Origin: Candidatus Aenigmatarchaeota archaeon
GTDB taxonomy: Archaea; Aenigmatarchaeota; Aenigmatarchaeia; QMZP01; QMZT01
Length of the DNA: 39,896 nucleotides
Direction: 5' to 3'
Assembly (NCBI GenBank): GCA_003663325.1
Contig: QMZT01000007.1
Coordinates: forward strand, 1 to 39,896
Part shown: piece after piece, positions 7,585 through 17,279 of the stretch
Layout of the letters: every line of letters starts with the position of its first letter
Numbering within the stretch: the first letter of the stretch is position 1
Translations under genes and position numbers: made by a program
The notes under the pieces: generated by a model
What the model saw: only the letters and a program-made list of their open reading frames with translations
What the model was told of the DNA's origin: nothing
The model's database searches: none

Positions 7585-10041
7585 CTATCTCCTAAATATC
7601 CTATTTTTAAAGGATTTTCTAAAGAATGACTCCAATGATGATTGAGTTTTTTCTGTCGCTGAGAATATATCTTCCTCTTTGTATCCAAGACCTTGTAATA
7701 CCCTCAGAGCTGCTGGTACAACCTGATTATTTATATAATACTCTGGATCATAATCTTTCGCATACTCATATGGAACAGCCCTATCAGATATGGAACCGTC
7801 ACCTTTGGTTATTATATAACCTATAACAGAACCCTCTGTTATAACCTTGCCCCTGCCCACGTATTTCTTTGCTGCTGCTACATGAGGCGCGTTTTGATCA
7901 TATTCATTGAGGGGTTTTGTTATCTGGGTATATATTACCAAGTCTTTCATATCCACCTTTCCGCTTCTTATTCTTTCTATCGTGGCTCTTACAATATCTA
8001 GCGCCTTCTTTTCATTCCTATCCTTAAGCACAGCCAGCAAAACCTTTTCCTGCGTCTCCTTTGCTATATTTGCCCAATCCCTTCTTACCTTTTCAAACCC
8101 TCTTATAACTATTTTTCCATCATAATCCAACAATGCATATCTTTTCTTTGCAACAGTGCCTGTTTTGGTAAGAACAAAAATACCGGATTTGTATATACCC
8201 TGCAAATCAAGCTCCATGGTTTCGGGAAGCATTTTGTTTACTGCTTCTAAAAAATTCTTTGCCCTTTTCTTATCACAATCCTTTATGAAAAGGGAATCTG
8301 TATCTCCATATACCACCTCGTACCCATTTCTTGTTGCAAAATCTATAACATCTTGTATGTATTTCCTTCCCCAGGCAGCTATAGATTTCGCACATACCCT
8401 TGAATACCATCTTGCACCGGGGAATGCATAATAACCATAGCTAGAGTTTGCAAGGATCTTTAAGGCATATTGCCTATTATACAGCATTCTATGCTCGATG
8501 CTGTTTTTCTTTACCTTTTTCATCTTTCTTTTTATTGCTATTCTTTTTCTTATGAGCTCCTCAACGATAGATGGTATGAAGCCTTTAAATTTTGTTGTAA
8601 AGAAATGATCGTTACCAGGAACCTTATGCTCTTCACCATTTTTCTTGTCAAGGGTCTCTGGCGATATATTATAGGTTATTATAATGGATGGGTAAAGGCT
8701 TTGAAAATCAAAAAGTGCTATGTCTTCATGTATGCCTTCTTTAGGTGAATATACATAGCCACCTGTATATGGTTCAGCTTCTCTTCTCCTTCTTATTTCA
8801 TCAAATTTTGGTCTATTAAGCACCATCTCTCCCTTTCTATACGCGTTTCTTATTAGCAACCATTCAACAAGTTGTGAATATGGCATCCTGCTTATATCAA
8901 ATAGAGGTTGTCCAACAATTCTACAAAGCTCATATATTTGTGGGAGTATATAATCTGCAAGCCTTAACGTAAGCTCGGAGTCAAAAAGACAGTAATCTGC
9001 TATCTTATCAAGACCTTCCCTCTTTCTCCAAAGGCTTTCTATATCTTGCCACTCGAGCTGTTTTTTGCCAACCCCAAGCAATTCATTTGCAACCATATCA
9101 AGCGTAAGTATCTCCGAAGACAAACTTGGACCAAGTATTTGCTCAATAAAATCATAGATATCGACATGAGCTATACCCTTTATCTTTGCCGATCTTATCC
9201 GTCCCCTTTTTGTAAACACCACCACGCTGTCATCTCTTCCCAAATTCAATGCAAGCTTGTACACATCACACCTCTCTCTTATCTTTGCAAAATCAAATCT
9301 ATCCCCATTATAGGTAACTATTATATCAGGGTTTCTCTCTTTTATTAAAGATATGAATCTTTCTAATAACTCTTTCTCATTACTTAGAATCTCTACACGC
9401 TTATTACCTTTTTGCCAACCCCATGCCAATGCCTTTTTAAAGTTTTTATTATCCACCATGGATATCATTATTATGTCATTTCCACACATCTCTATATCAA
9501 ATGCAAGGATATGGGATTGAGCAGGAGCGTCTTTAAATATTATAACATCCCTTGCCTCCACTTTAATATCGCAATGCTCGGTACAAGGCTTAGCTTTGCC
9601 CCTCACCTCTACCCAGCCCATTGGTACTATACCTTTATCTATCAAATATCTCCTATATAGAGGTATATCGTACTCGTACTCCTCATTTACTATCTCCCAA
9701 TTTTTTATTATATCCCTCAACCTTTGAACATCAGAAGGTTGCCTAACGATGATTTTTATAAAATTTTTCTCCACACCCAAAAGCTTCTTTTTCACAAGCT
9801 CTATATTCTTTATGCCTCCCCCAAACTCTTTGAGCCTTGCTAACTGCTCCCTAAAAAGTTTTATACCTACATTGCTATCCAGCTCATCTTTAAGTTGAAC
9901 ATAAAAATACGGATCGTATCTATCTACGCATAACACTTTTCTCCCATTTTTATCGATCCCCCAAAGTCTAACGTAGGCGTTGTTTTCATCTACAATATGG
10001 TCAGCATCAATCACACAAAATCTAATATTTATATCACTCAT
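7585..10041 (-). CDS. polB: DNA polymerase family B (replicative type)
   Basis: ExoI FDIEMC, ExoII TYNGDRFDF, ExoIII YCLFDSELT; Pol SLYPSIIITYNI, NSSYGYYAFPGARWYS, YGDTDSLF; no intein. Confidence 0.97.
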   Translation of the reverse strand: MSDINIRFCVIDADHIVDENNAYVRLWGIDKNGRKVLCVDRYDPYFYVQLKDELDSNVGIKLFREQLARLKEFGGGIKNIELVKKKLLGVEKNFIKIIVRQPSDVQRLRDIIKNWEIVNEEYEYDIPLYRRYLIDKGIVPMGWVEVRGKAKPCTEHCDIKVEARDVIIFKDAPAQSHILAFDIEMCGNDIIMISMVDNKNFKKALAWGWQKGNKRVEILSNEKELLERFISLIKERNPDIIVTYNGDRFDFAKIRERCDVYKLALNLGRDDSVVVFTKRGRIRSAKIKGIAHVDIYDFIEQILGPSLSSEILTLDMVANELLGVGKKQLEWQDIESLWRKREGLDKIADYCLFDSELTLRLADYILPQIYELCRIVGQPLFDISRMPYSQLVEWLLIRNAYRKGEMVLNRPKFDEIRRRREAEPYTGGYVYSPKEGIHEDIALFDFQSLYPSIIITYNISPETLDKKNGEEHKVPGNDHFFTTKFKGFIPSIVEELIRKRIAIKRKMKKVKKNSIEHRMLYNRQYALKILANSSYGYYAFPGARWYSRVCAKSIAAWGRKYIQDVIDFATRNGYEVVYGDTDSLFIKDCDKKRAKNFLEAVNKMLPETMELDLQGIYKSGIFVLTKTGTVAKKRYALLDYDGKIVIRGFEKVRRDWANIAKETQEKVLLAVLKDRNEKKALDIVRATIERIRSGKVDMKDLVIYTQITKPLNEYDQNAPHVAAAKKYVGRGKVITEGSVIGYIITKGDGSISDRAVPYEYAKDYDPEYYINNQVVPAALRVLQGLGYKEEDIFSATEKTQSSLESFFRKSFKNRIFRR

Positions 10042-10055
10042 AATTAAGAATTCCT

Positions 10056-10069
10056 TTTTATATTTAAAA
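10056..10069. promoter_or_regulatory. Shared AT-rich promoter core between divergent polB and radB
   Basis: tttttatatttaaaa-like near-symmetric TATA element in a 47 bp divergent intergenic region. Confidence 0.4.
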
Positions 10070-10088
10070 CTGAGTAATTCTTTTTAGT

Positions 10089-10760
10089 ATGGAAGAAATA
10101 ATGCTGCCGGAGCCCATGGCATCTTTGATGGGTAAGGTGGAAAGAGGAGCAATAACAAACTTTTATGGTGCTCCCGGAACAGGAAAAACAAACCTTTGCA
10201 TGCTTGCAAGCATAGACTGTGTAAATAAAGGTGGTAGGGTTATTTATGTAGATACAGAGGGAGGCTTCTCCTTGGAGAGGTTAAAACAGCTAACAAAAGA
10301 GTATGAAGATGTGCTAAAAGGCGTGCAAATAATAAATCCAAAAAGCTTCAAGGAGCAGGGAAATGTTATAAGAGCGTTGAAGGAGCGAAAGGCGGATCTC
10401 ATAGTTATAGATTCGTTGGTATCCCTTTATAGGCTCGAATGTGCAAACCCTGCTATAGAGACGCTAGAAGCCAACAGGGAGCTCTCTATCCAGCTTTCTA
10501 TACTCTCTAACATAGCAAGAGATAGAGAGCTTGCGGTAATAGTAACATCTCATGTGTATAAAAACTGGGAAAGCAAAGAGAGCTATATTGTTGGTGGCTA
10601 TACAATAAAGTATTGGTCAAAAGCCATAGTGTTTTTGGAGCATACGGGAAAGATGGGGGAAAGAAAAGCAACAATAGTAAAGCATCGCTCACTTCCGGAG
10701 GGGAGGTCTGTAAAGTTTGTATTGGTTAATGAAGGTATAAAGCCAACAGAAATTGTATGA
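10089..10760 (+). CDS. radB: DNA repair and recombination protein RadB
   Basis: YGAPGTGKTNLCM Walker A, VIYVDTEGGFS, DLIVIDSLVSLYRLE; short RecA-fold protein without N-terminal HhH. Confidence 0.94.
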   Translation: MEEIMLPEPMASLMGKVERGAITNFYGAPGTGKTNLCMLASIDCVNKGGRVIYVDTEGGFSLERLKQLTKEYEDVLKGVQIINPKSFKEQGNVIRALKERKADLIVIDSLVSLYRLECANPAIETLEANRELSIQLSILSNIARDRELAVIVTSHVYKNWESKESYIVGGYTIKYWSKAIVFLEHTGKMGERKATIVKHRSLPEGRSVKFVLVNEGIKPTEIV

Positions 10761-10801
10761 GATTTATATAATGATAACAAATAATATATAAGGTGTTTTT
10801 G

Positions 10802-13072
10802 ATGGGGGAGAAAAAGGAGATAATGCTTAAGGTTGGAGAACTCACAAACAGAACTGAGTTTGGTAGGGGTATAGTTAGGATAGATTCAAAGAATATGAGC
10901 AGCTTGGGAATAAGAGAAGGGGATATAGTTGAGATTGAAGGGGAACGTAAGACAGCAGGCATAGCAGTCAGAGCCTATCCAGCTGATGTTGGCCTCAATA
11001 TTATTAGGATGGATGGGCTAACAAGGAGGAATGCCGGTGTTGGTGTTGGCGAAACCGTAAAGGTCAGGGTTGCCGATGTAAAGGAAGCAAAAAAGGTTGT
11101 TTTGGCTCCTGCTCAGAAGGGAATAATATTGCAAATGAATCCCGAGCCTGTAAAAAGAAACCTATTCATGAGACCTGTCGTTAAGGGTGATATAATATCA
11201 CCATTTCCCATAATAAAAAGGAGATACGGCGGCCCTTTTGAAGAATTCTTTGGTATGGATCTGGAAGAAATGATATTTACACCAATGCCAACGGAAACAA
11301 AGCTTGTTGTAGTTTCAACAATACCAAGCGGTGTTGTGAGGATAACAGAAAACACGGAGATTGAGTTAAAGCCAGAAGCCGTTGAAATAGAGGAAGCGAG
11401 AATACCTACCATAACCTATGAGGATATTGGTGGATTGCATGATGCCATAGAAAAAATAAGGGAGATGGTAGAGCTACCATTACGCCATCCGGAGCTATTC
11501 ACACGCTTAGGTATAGATCCACCCAAAGGTGTGTTGCTTTATGGGCCACCAGGCACTGGCAAAACATTACTCGCTAAGGCTGTAGCCAATGAGAGCGGTG
11601 CCAATTTTTACTTCATAAATGGGCCAGAGATAATGAGTAAATGGTATGGGGAAAGCGAGCAGAATTTAAGAAAGATATTTGAAGAGGCTGAGAAGAATGC
11701 GCCAAGCATAATATTTATAGATGAGATAGATGCAATAGCACCAAAAAGGGAAGAGGTTACAGGAGAGGTAGAAAGAAGGGTAGTGAGTCAGCTTTTAACG
11801 CTAATGGATGGGCTAAAGGCAAGAGGAAGGGTTATAGTTATTGCCGCAACAAATAGGCAGAATGCCATTGACCCGGCATTAAGAAGGCCCGGTAGGTTTG
11901 ATAGAGAGATAGAGATCGGTGTACCTGATCAAAGAGGAAGAAAGGAAATATTACAGATACATACACGCAATATGCCTTTAGCGGGGGATGTTGATCTGGA
12001 TTGGCTTGCAAGCGTGACCTATGGTTTTGTAGGGGCAGATTTAGCAGCCCTTTGCAAAGAGGCAGCAATGTCTGCTTTAAGAAGACAATTACCAAACATA
12101 TCGTGGAAAGAGGATGAACAAATACCAGAGGAAGTGCTAGAGAAGGTTGTTGTTAATAGAAAGGATTTCGAAAATGCGTTAAAGATAGTTGAACCAAGCG
12201 CTATGAGAGAGGTCTTGGTAGAGGTACCAAAGGTGAAATGGGAAGATATTGGTGGGCTGAGTAATGTGAAGCAGGCATTAAAAGAGGTGGTTGAGTGGCC
12301 ATTAAAATATCCCGATTCATTTATAAGGCTTGGTATAAAGCCACCAAAAGGTGTGTTGCTTTATGGGCCACCAGGCACTGGCAAAACATTGCTCGCTAAG
12401 GCTGTAGCCAATGAGAGCGGTGCCAATTTCATAAGTGTTAAGGGGCCCGAGGTGCTAACAAAATGGGTTGGGGAGAGTGAGAGGAAGATAAGAGAGATAT
12501 TTAAAAGGGCAAAGCAAGTTGCTCCAGCGATAATATTTTTTGACGAGATAGACTCCCTTGCCCCTCGGAGAGGGCTTGAAATAGGAACGAGGGTGACAGA
12601 GAATATAGTGTCCCAAATCCTTACAGAGATGTCTGGGCTGGAGGAGTTGCATAATGTTATTGTAATAGCGGCTACAAACAGACCGGATATACTTGATCCC
12701 GCACTATTAAGACCAGGAAGGTTTGACAGGCAAATATATGTACCAGCTCCAGACAAAGAGGCAAGATTGCAGATATTTAAGATACACACAAGAAATGTGC
12801 CACTTGCAAAGGATGTAAAATTGGAGAAGCTTGCAGAAATGACAGAGGGCTATACAGGAGCGGATATAGAAGCCTTGGTAAGGGAGGCGGCATTAAATGC
12901 GCTAAGAGAGAATATAAAGTGCAAGGAAGTGAAGAATAAGCACTTCATGAGCGCTATGGACAAGGTAAAACCTTCTGTAACACAGGAAATGATAAAATTC
13001 TATCAATCAATAACAGAGAGATTAAAAACAAGGGAAATGGAGAGGTCTGAAGAAACAAGTTATGTTGGCTGA
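10802..13072 (+). CDS. CDC48/VCP-like AAA ATPase (two AAA modules)
   Basis: Two [22 protein letters not shown] Walker A motifs, [12 protein letters not shown] / [12 protein letters not shown] Walker B, N-terminal double-psi barrel. ATG 10802 preferred over GTG 10793. Confidence 0.97.
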   Translation: MGEKKEIMLKVGELTNRTEFGRGIVRIDSKNMSSLGIREGDIVEIEGERKTAGIAVRAYPADVGLNIIRMDGLTRRNAGVGVGETVKVRVADVKEAKKVVLAPAQKGIILQMNPEPVKRNLFMRPVVKGDIISPFPIIKRRYGGPFEEFFGMDLEEMIFTPMPTETKLVVVSTIPSGVVRITENTEIELKPEAVEIEEARIPTITYEDIGGLHDAIEKIREMVELPLRHPELFTRLGIDPPKGVLLYGPPGTGKTLLAKAVANESGANFYFINGPEIMSKWYGESEQNLRKIFEEAEKNAPSIIFIDEIDAIAPKREEVTGEVERRVVSQLLTLMDGLKARGRVIVIAATNRQNAIDPALRRPGRFDREIEIGVPDQRGRKEILQIHTRNMPLAGDVDLDWLASVTYGFVGADLAALCKEAAMSALRRQLPNISWKEDEQIPEEVLEKVVVNRKDFENALKIVEPSAMREVLVEVPKVKWEDIGGLSNVKQALKEVVEWPLKYPDSFIRLGIKPPKGVLLYGPPGTGKTLLAKAVANESGANFISVKGPEVLTKWVGESERKIREIFKRAKQVAPAIIFFDEIDSLAPRRGLEIGTRVTENIVSQILTEMSGLEELHNVIVIAATNRPDILDPALLRPGRFDRQIYVPAPDKEARLQIFKIHTRNVPLAKDVKLEKLAEMTEGYTGADIEALVREAALNALRENIKCKEVKNKHFMSAMDKVKPSVTQEMIKFYQSITERLKTREMERSEETSYVG
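11525..11607 (+). repeat. Copy 1 of 83-bp internal repeat (D1 Walker A region of CDC48)
   Basis: 82/83 nt identical to 12347..12429. Confidence 0.9.
12347..12429 (+). repeat. Copy 2 of 83-bp internal repeat (D2 Walker A region of CDC48)
   Basis: 82/83 nt identical to 11525..11607; the only mismatch is cattActcg/cattGctcg. Confidence 0.9.
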
Positions 13073-14496
13073 GCTTTGCATTTTTCCCAATATTTTTTAT
13101 TGATCGTGCAACCTGGATCTGGGGCTTGCAAATCATTAAAATAGCCATATGCTCTTGCCCTGCAGCCACCGCATATATATCTATATTTACATTCCCCGCA
13201 ACCTTCAAACTCTTCCCTTTTCCTTATCTTGTCTAATATCTCAGAGTTATGCCATATCTCTACCAAGCTCTTTTCCCTTATATTTCCCAATTTTATTGGT
13301 ATAAATACGCAAGGCTCAACATCACCATTTGGCTCCAGCCCACAATAAAGCCTTCCTGCTCCACATCCCCCTATAAATTCTGCTAGTGCTTTTGCCCTGC
13401 CCTTAAGCATATCCATTGCTGCTTTATTGGTAAAGTGTGTTGCTACTATACTTTCACTACCACTTCTAACCGCAGTAACAGCATACTGTGGAGCTGTTGA
13501 GAAAACATCAAGCATACATGACTTACTTATCAACTTTGAATAGAGAAATGCTAACAACTTTTCTCTTTCTTCTGGAGTTATATCATGTTCTACTATACCC
13601 TTTCCCCTACCCGCTGGCACGTAATTAAATACTATGAAGCGATTAGCTTTTAATTCCTTCTCAACAAACTCCAGCAAGCGTGGTATGCTACTAAGATTAT
13701 ATTTTGTCACGGTGGTTGCAACACAGGTATCAATGCCAGCATTAACACAATTCTTTATCCCTGCAACACTCCTTTTCCATGCCCCCTCTACACCCCTAAA
13801 TCTATCATGCACTTCCTCAAACCCATCAAGCGATATCTCTACATAGTCCACTACCCTCTTTAATTTTCTTGCCACATCCTTTGTTATAAGCGTCCCATTT
13901 GTTGCAAGAGAAACGTAAAATTCTCTTTGCTTGGCATAGTTTGCTATCTCAAAAAAATCCTTTCTTAGCAACGGTTCACCACCAGAAAATGCTACAGCAA
14001 CAACACCAGCGTTTGCGAACTCGTCTATGGCTTGTTTTGCTTCATCTGTTGTAAGCTCATCCTTCCCAGCTGTGGATGTTGCATTCTCGTAACAATGCTT
14101 GCACCTAAGATTGCATTGCCTTGTAAGATTCCAGACTATTAAAAACGGGGCTGCTGTGATTTGGGGCCTTCTAACACCATAATATGCTATCCCTTCAAGT
14201 ATGTTAACAATACCCCTTCTAACAATATTCTCTTTTAATGCCTCTTTGAACCTTTCCTTTTCTATAGAGAGGATGGAAGAGCTTTTATTTAATATAAAAG
14301 ATGCAATGTAATAGGTAATAGTCTCAGAAAGATTAAGCTTAATATCCATTCCGGCATATTTTTTTAATGCGCGCTCAAGTTTACTCCTTCCATTGCTTCT
14401 TTTAGTAACCCATTTAAGCATAGCCCTTGATAAGGGATTTGAAAGCCATCTTTCTACGCTCTCGACAACTATCTCAGTCTCTTTCATACATGCCAC
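13060..14496 (-). CDS. Radical SAM protein with SPASM-type C-terminal domain
   Basis: CNLRCKHC cluster motif, [10 protein letters not shown]-terminal [29 protein letters not shown]…[20 protein letters not shown]. Confidence 0.92.
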   Translation of the reverse strand: MACMKETEIVVESVERWLSNPLSRAMLKWVTKRSNGRSKLERALKKYAGMDIKLNLSETITYYIASFILNKSSSILSIEKERFKEALKENIVRRGIVNILEGIAYYGVRRPQITAAPFLIVWNLTRQCNLRCKHCYENATSTAGKDELTTDEAKQAIDEFANAGVVAVAFSGGEPLLRKDFFEIANYAKQREFYVSLATNGTLITKDVARKLKRVVDYVEISLDGFEEVHDRFRGVEGAWKRSVAGIKNCVNAGIDTCVATTVTKYNLSSIPRLLEFVEKELKANRFIVFNYVPAGRGKGIVEHDITPEEREKLLAFLYSKLISKSCMLDVFSTAPQYAVTAVRSGSESIVATHFTNKAAMDMLKGRAKALAEFIGGCGAGRLYCGLEPNGDVEPCVFIPIKLGNIREKSLVEIWHNSEILDKIRKREEFEGCGECKYRYICGGCRARAYGYFNDLQAPDPGCTINKKYWEKCKAQPT

Positions 14497-14759
14497 CTTT
14501 TATCTCTTAAAATGTTCAATATTTTGTATATCTCCTCCCGTATTATTCTATAAAGTGTTACATTTCCCAGTCTTTTCTCTCTAACCAAACCAGCATCCTT
14601 TAATATCTTTAGATGTAAAGAAACAGTAGGTTGGGATTTTTTCACAAACCTCGTTATTTCATTTACACTCTTCTCCCCGCTTCTAAGAAACTCTATTATC
14701 TTTATTCTTGTATGGTTCGATATTGCCTTTAATATCTTTATTTCCACTCCGCGTGGCAT
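14484..14759 (-). CDS. ArsR-family winged-HTH transcriptional regulator
   Basis: ILKAISNHTRIKIIEFLRSGEKSVNEITRFVKKSQPTVSLHLKILKDAGLVREKRLGNVTLYRI. Confidence 0.93.
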   Translation of the reverse strand: MPRGVEIKILKAISNHTRIKIIEFLRSGEKSVNEITRFVKKSQPTVSLHLKILKDAGLVREKRLGNVTLYRIIREEIYKILNILRDKRWHV

Positions 14760-14770
14760 AAAAATAGGAT

Positions 14771-14788
14771 TATTTAAATATTTAAATA
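14771..14788. promoter_or_regulatory. 18-bp perfect palindrome TATTTAAATATTTAAATA upstream of the arsR-like gene
   Basis: Self-complementary; 12-29 nt upstream of the ArsR start codon; could be TATA box and/or operator. Confidence 0.5.
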
Positions 14789-14789
14789 T

Positions 14790-15776
14790 TTAGATGTTCT
14801 CTAAATTGTCTTTAAGCTCCTTATAACTAAGCTCGGCCAAGCCTATTCTTTTATCAGCACACCCATAATATGCCCTTATTTGATCACCCTCTATCTCCAC
14901 GCCTTCCGGAAACACAACATTATTCACCATACCACTTCGTTCCCATTCAAACTCTGGGCTAAAAAGAGGGTATTTGCTTCTTGCCTTAACCTTTTCTGGA
15001 TGTTCAGGATCAAGGAGTGCGGAACCTGCACTATATATCGCATGCTTGTTTTGCCTGTTAACACCGTGATAGAGAAGGAGCCAACCATCGCTTGTCATTA
15101 CAGGTGTTGCACCAGCCCCTATCTTTTCACTTTCCCAGGAATGAGCTGGTTGCATTAAAACATAATGGTCAATATCCCTTATATACTCTTCCCAAAATTT
15201 ATCGTCTTGAAGATCACCAAAAGAGCTGAATCGAACCATTTGTATATCTGGTTCAATCCTGTGTAACATTACAAATTCACCATCAAACAGATAAGGGAAT
15301 ATGGCACAGTCTTTATCCCAAACTATAGAATCCTTTCCATGCCCCTCTATCTGTTTTCTAAACATAGATTTGTACCTTTCAGATTTCGTAAGCTCTACCG
15401 CTTTGCCAACGGGTATATTTGGACTTATTATACCAACCCTCTCAAAATTTTCCATATCCTTTGAAACAGCGAGTGCTACTCTTGCATTTCTTCCATCCCA
15501 CGCTGTGTAGGTTAAATAATATGTACCATTTATTTCCGTTATTCTCGGATCTTCACAACCCTTACTATCATACTCTTCCTTCGGCGCCAACACTATCACA
15601 TCTCGCTCCTTTATTTCTCTATTAACCATTTTCGCATGTGCTAAGCTGGAATACCCTTCCTCATCCACCATTCTATAAAAAATGTGCGTGCAACCGTCCT
15701 TTTTTGATACTGCGGGATTAAAAACAGCCTTTATACCTTTTTCGCTATCAGGCTCCAATAAAATTTCACGCCTCAT
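14790..15776 (-). CDS. Glycoside hydrolase family 130-like (mannoside phosphorylase family)
   Basis: FNPAVSKKDG, CEDPRITEINGTYYLTYTAWDG, GHGKDSIVWDKDCAIFPYLFDG, GAGATPVMTSDGWLLLYHGVN. Confidence 0.9.
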   Translation of the reverse strand: MRREILLEPDSEKGIKAVFNPAVSKKDGCTHIFYRMVDEEGYSSLAHAKMVNREIKERDVIVLAPKEEYDSKGCEDPRITEINGTYYLTYTAWDGRNARVALAVSKDMENFERVGIISPNIPVGKAVELTKSERYKSMFRKQIEGHGKDSIVWDKDCAIFPYLFDGEFVMLHRIEPDIQMVRFSSFGDLQDDKFWEEYIRDIDHYVLMQPAHSWESEKIGAGATPVMTSDGWLLLYHGVNRQNKHAIYSAGSALLDPEHPEKVKARSKYPLFSPEFEWERSGMVNNVVFPEGVEIEGDQIRAYYGCADKRIGLAELSYKELKDNLENI

Positions 15777-15812
15777 GCTTATTAATTATTGTAGGTGATA
15801 AAAAATAAATTT

Positions 15813-15914
15813 TTATGTTTTCCCATGCTCTCCTGCTGTATCTTTTGGTTTTTGTTTAGGAAAGATAATTGAGAATATGAAATCCAACGGGCTTGTTGTT
15901 TTTGAATTTTTCAT
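15813..15914 (-). CDS. Possible small ORF, 33 aa (MKNSKTTSPLDFIFSIIFPKQKPKDTAGEHGKT)
   Basis: ATG-to-TAA ORF filling most of an otherwise empty 160-bp intergenic gap, co-oriented with neighbours. Confidence 0.25.
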   Translation of the reverse strand: MKNSKTTSPLDFIFSIIFPKQKPKDTAGEHGKT

Positions 15915-15937
15915 TCTCTAACAATAGGTTAATAACC

Positions 15938-16285
15938 TTAAAATTGGAAGCATAATTGCTGTGCACGTTTTCCTTTTTTGTTACCAGCTTCTTCAATTTT
16001 TTTGCTATGTTTGCCAGCATCTTTGACGACCTCTCTTACTATATCATCCAGTGGATATTGCTCTAATATTGCGCTATAAACAACCCCTACAGGCTTACCC
16101 AACAAAAAGCCATCGCTATTGGCATGCTTGCGAAGAACATTGAGTAATGCCTGTTTCTTGCTTGATGCGTGAGTAAAGCCAACTATAATATCTATATAAT
16201 ATGGCACCTCTTCCCCTCTATACAAGTCTCCAAAATATATATCGCCCTCTATCTCCACATGATACAATCTTTTCATTTTTACCAC
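15938..16285 (-). CDS. Hypothetical protein (115 aa)
   Basis: ORF in a co-directional cluster; no recognised family. Confidence 0.7.
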   Translation of the reverse strand: MVKMKRLYHVEIEGDIYFGDLYRGEEVPYYIDIIVGFTHASSKKQALLNVLRKHANSDGFLLGKPVGVVYSAILEQYPLDDIVREVVKDAGKHSKKIEEAGNKKGKRAQQLCFQF

Positions 16286-16311
16286 TATAGAATTATTAAA
16301 AACTCATAGAT

Positions 16312-16848
16312 TTATAAAGCTTTTTCCAAGGCTAATATAATCTCTTTATTCTTATTTTGCTTTTTTGAAAAATATCCTCCAAGTCTGCCATTGCTCATTA
16401 TTATTCTGTGACATGGGAATATCAATGGAAATGGATTTCTCGAGAGGGCTGAAGCAACAGGTCTTGCGTTACTCCCTAATTCTCTTGCTATATCTTTATA
16501 ACTTCTTACCTCCCCTCTTTTTATTTTTGTTAACTCTTTATAAACGGCCAGCTCAAAGTGGGTAAGGGAGGAGGTATCTATATATTTTTCTAAGCTACAC
16601 ACCCTTCCTTTGTGTACCAATTCATAAAGTTTACTTCCAAGCCATTTTGTGTAGCTATTTGAATCGCACCTCCTAACTTCATACGTTTTTTGTTTCCTCC
16701 TCATATACCTCTTTACATGTCTTAAAACATTTTCCTCCGCTTCCTTACAGCTAAAGAAGGAAAATGATAACGCTATTATTTTTTTCTTTATTAGAGCAAA
16801 GGCAAAAAGCATATCTTTAATTTCCTCTGTACATATACAAATTTCCAT
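16312..16848 (-). CDS. ogt: Methylated-DNA--protein-cysteine methyltransferase (MGMT)
   Basis: SYKDIARELGSNARPVASALSRNPFPLIFPCHRIIMSNGRLGGY, including the PCHR active site. Confidence 0.93.
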   Translation of the reverse strand: MEICICTEEIKDMLFAFALIKKKIIALSFSFFSCKEAEENVLRHVKRYMRRKQKTYEVRRCDSNSYTKWLGSKLYELVHKGRVCSLEKYIDTSSLTHFELAVYKELTKIKRGEVRSYKDIARELGSNARPVASALSRNPFPLIFPCHRIIMSNGRLGGYFSKKQNKNKEIILALEKAL

Positions 16849-16849
16849 A

Positions 16850-17242
16850 CTATCTTACCATAAAATTAGACCTGATTTTTTTAGACCCGCATTTTGGGCA
16901 TGAGCCGCCTCGTTGATCCCATCTATAGTAACATATTAAGCATTCAAACACCCTTTTATTTACCATGGCTGCTCTTTCAATCTTTAATGCCTTTCCATTT
17001 ATTAAAGCCTCTGCTATCTTTTTCCTTGCTCGCCTATAGATTCGATGAAATGTTGGCCTTGAGATTTTCATTTTTTTGGCACACTCTTCTTGCTTGAGCC
17101 CATCTAAATCCTTTAATTTTATTGCCTCCAACTCTTCAACATACATTTCAATTTCCTCCAACTCAGAAAGCATACCATGTGGCTTAAAATATAATATTTT
17201 TGGAAACGCAGACACAAATCTGTACTTTTTTGGTCTTACCAT
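16850..17242 (-). CDS. UPF0251/DUF134-family HTH protein with C-terminal zinc-ribbon-like motif
   Basis: MVRPKKYRFVSAFPKILYFKPHGM…MYVEELEAIKLKDLDGLKQEECAKKMKISRPTFHRI; C-terminal CLICYYRW…CPKCGSKKI; start at internal Met. Confidence 0.9.
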   Translation of the reverse strand: MVRPKKYRFVSAFPKILYFKPHGMLSELEEIEMYVEELEAIKLKDLDGLKQEECAKKMKISRPTFHRIYRRARKKIAEALINGKALKIERAAMVNKRVFECLICYYRWDQRGGSCPKCGSKKIRSNFMVR

Positions 17243-17279
17243 AATAATGAACATAGGTTCATAATTTTTATAATTTATC

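Noticed and set aside
7584-7688. 35-aa N-terminal extension of methionine aminopeptidase
   Set aside because: Overlaps the end of polB; normal start MEETIMESYLKAGKV at 7583
2053-13072. Possible inteins in MCM, PolB, RadB or CDC48
   Set aside because: Conserved motifs are contiguous and protein lengths are normal; no intein splice motifs seen
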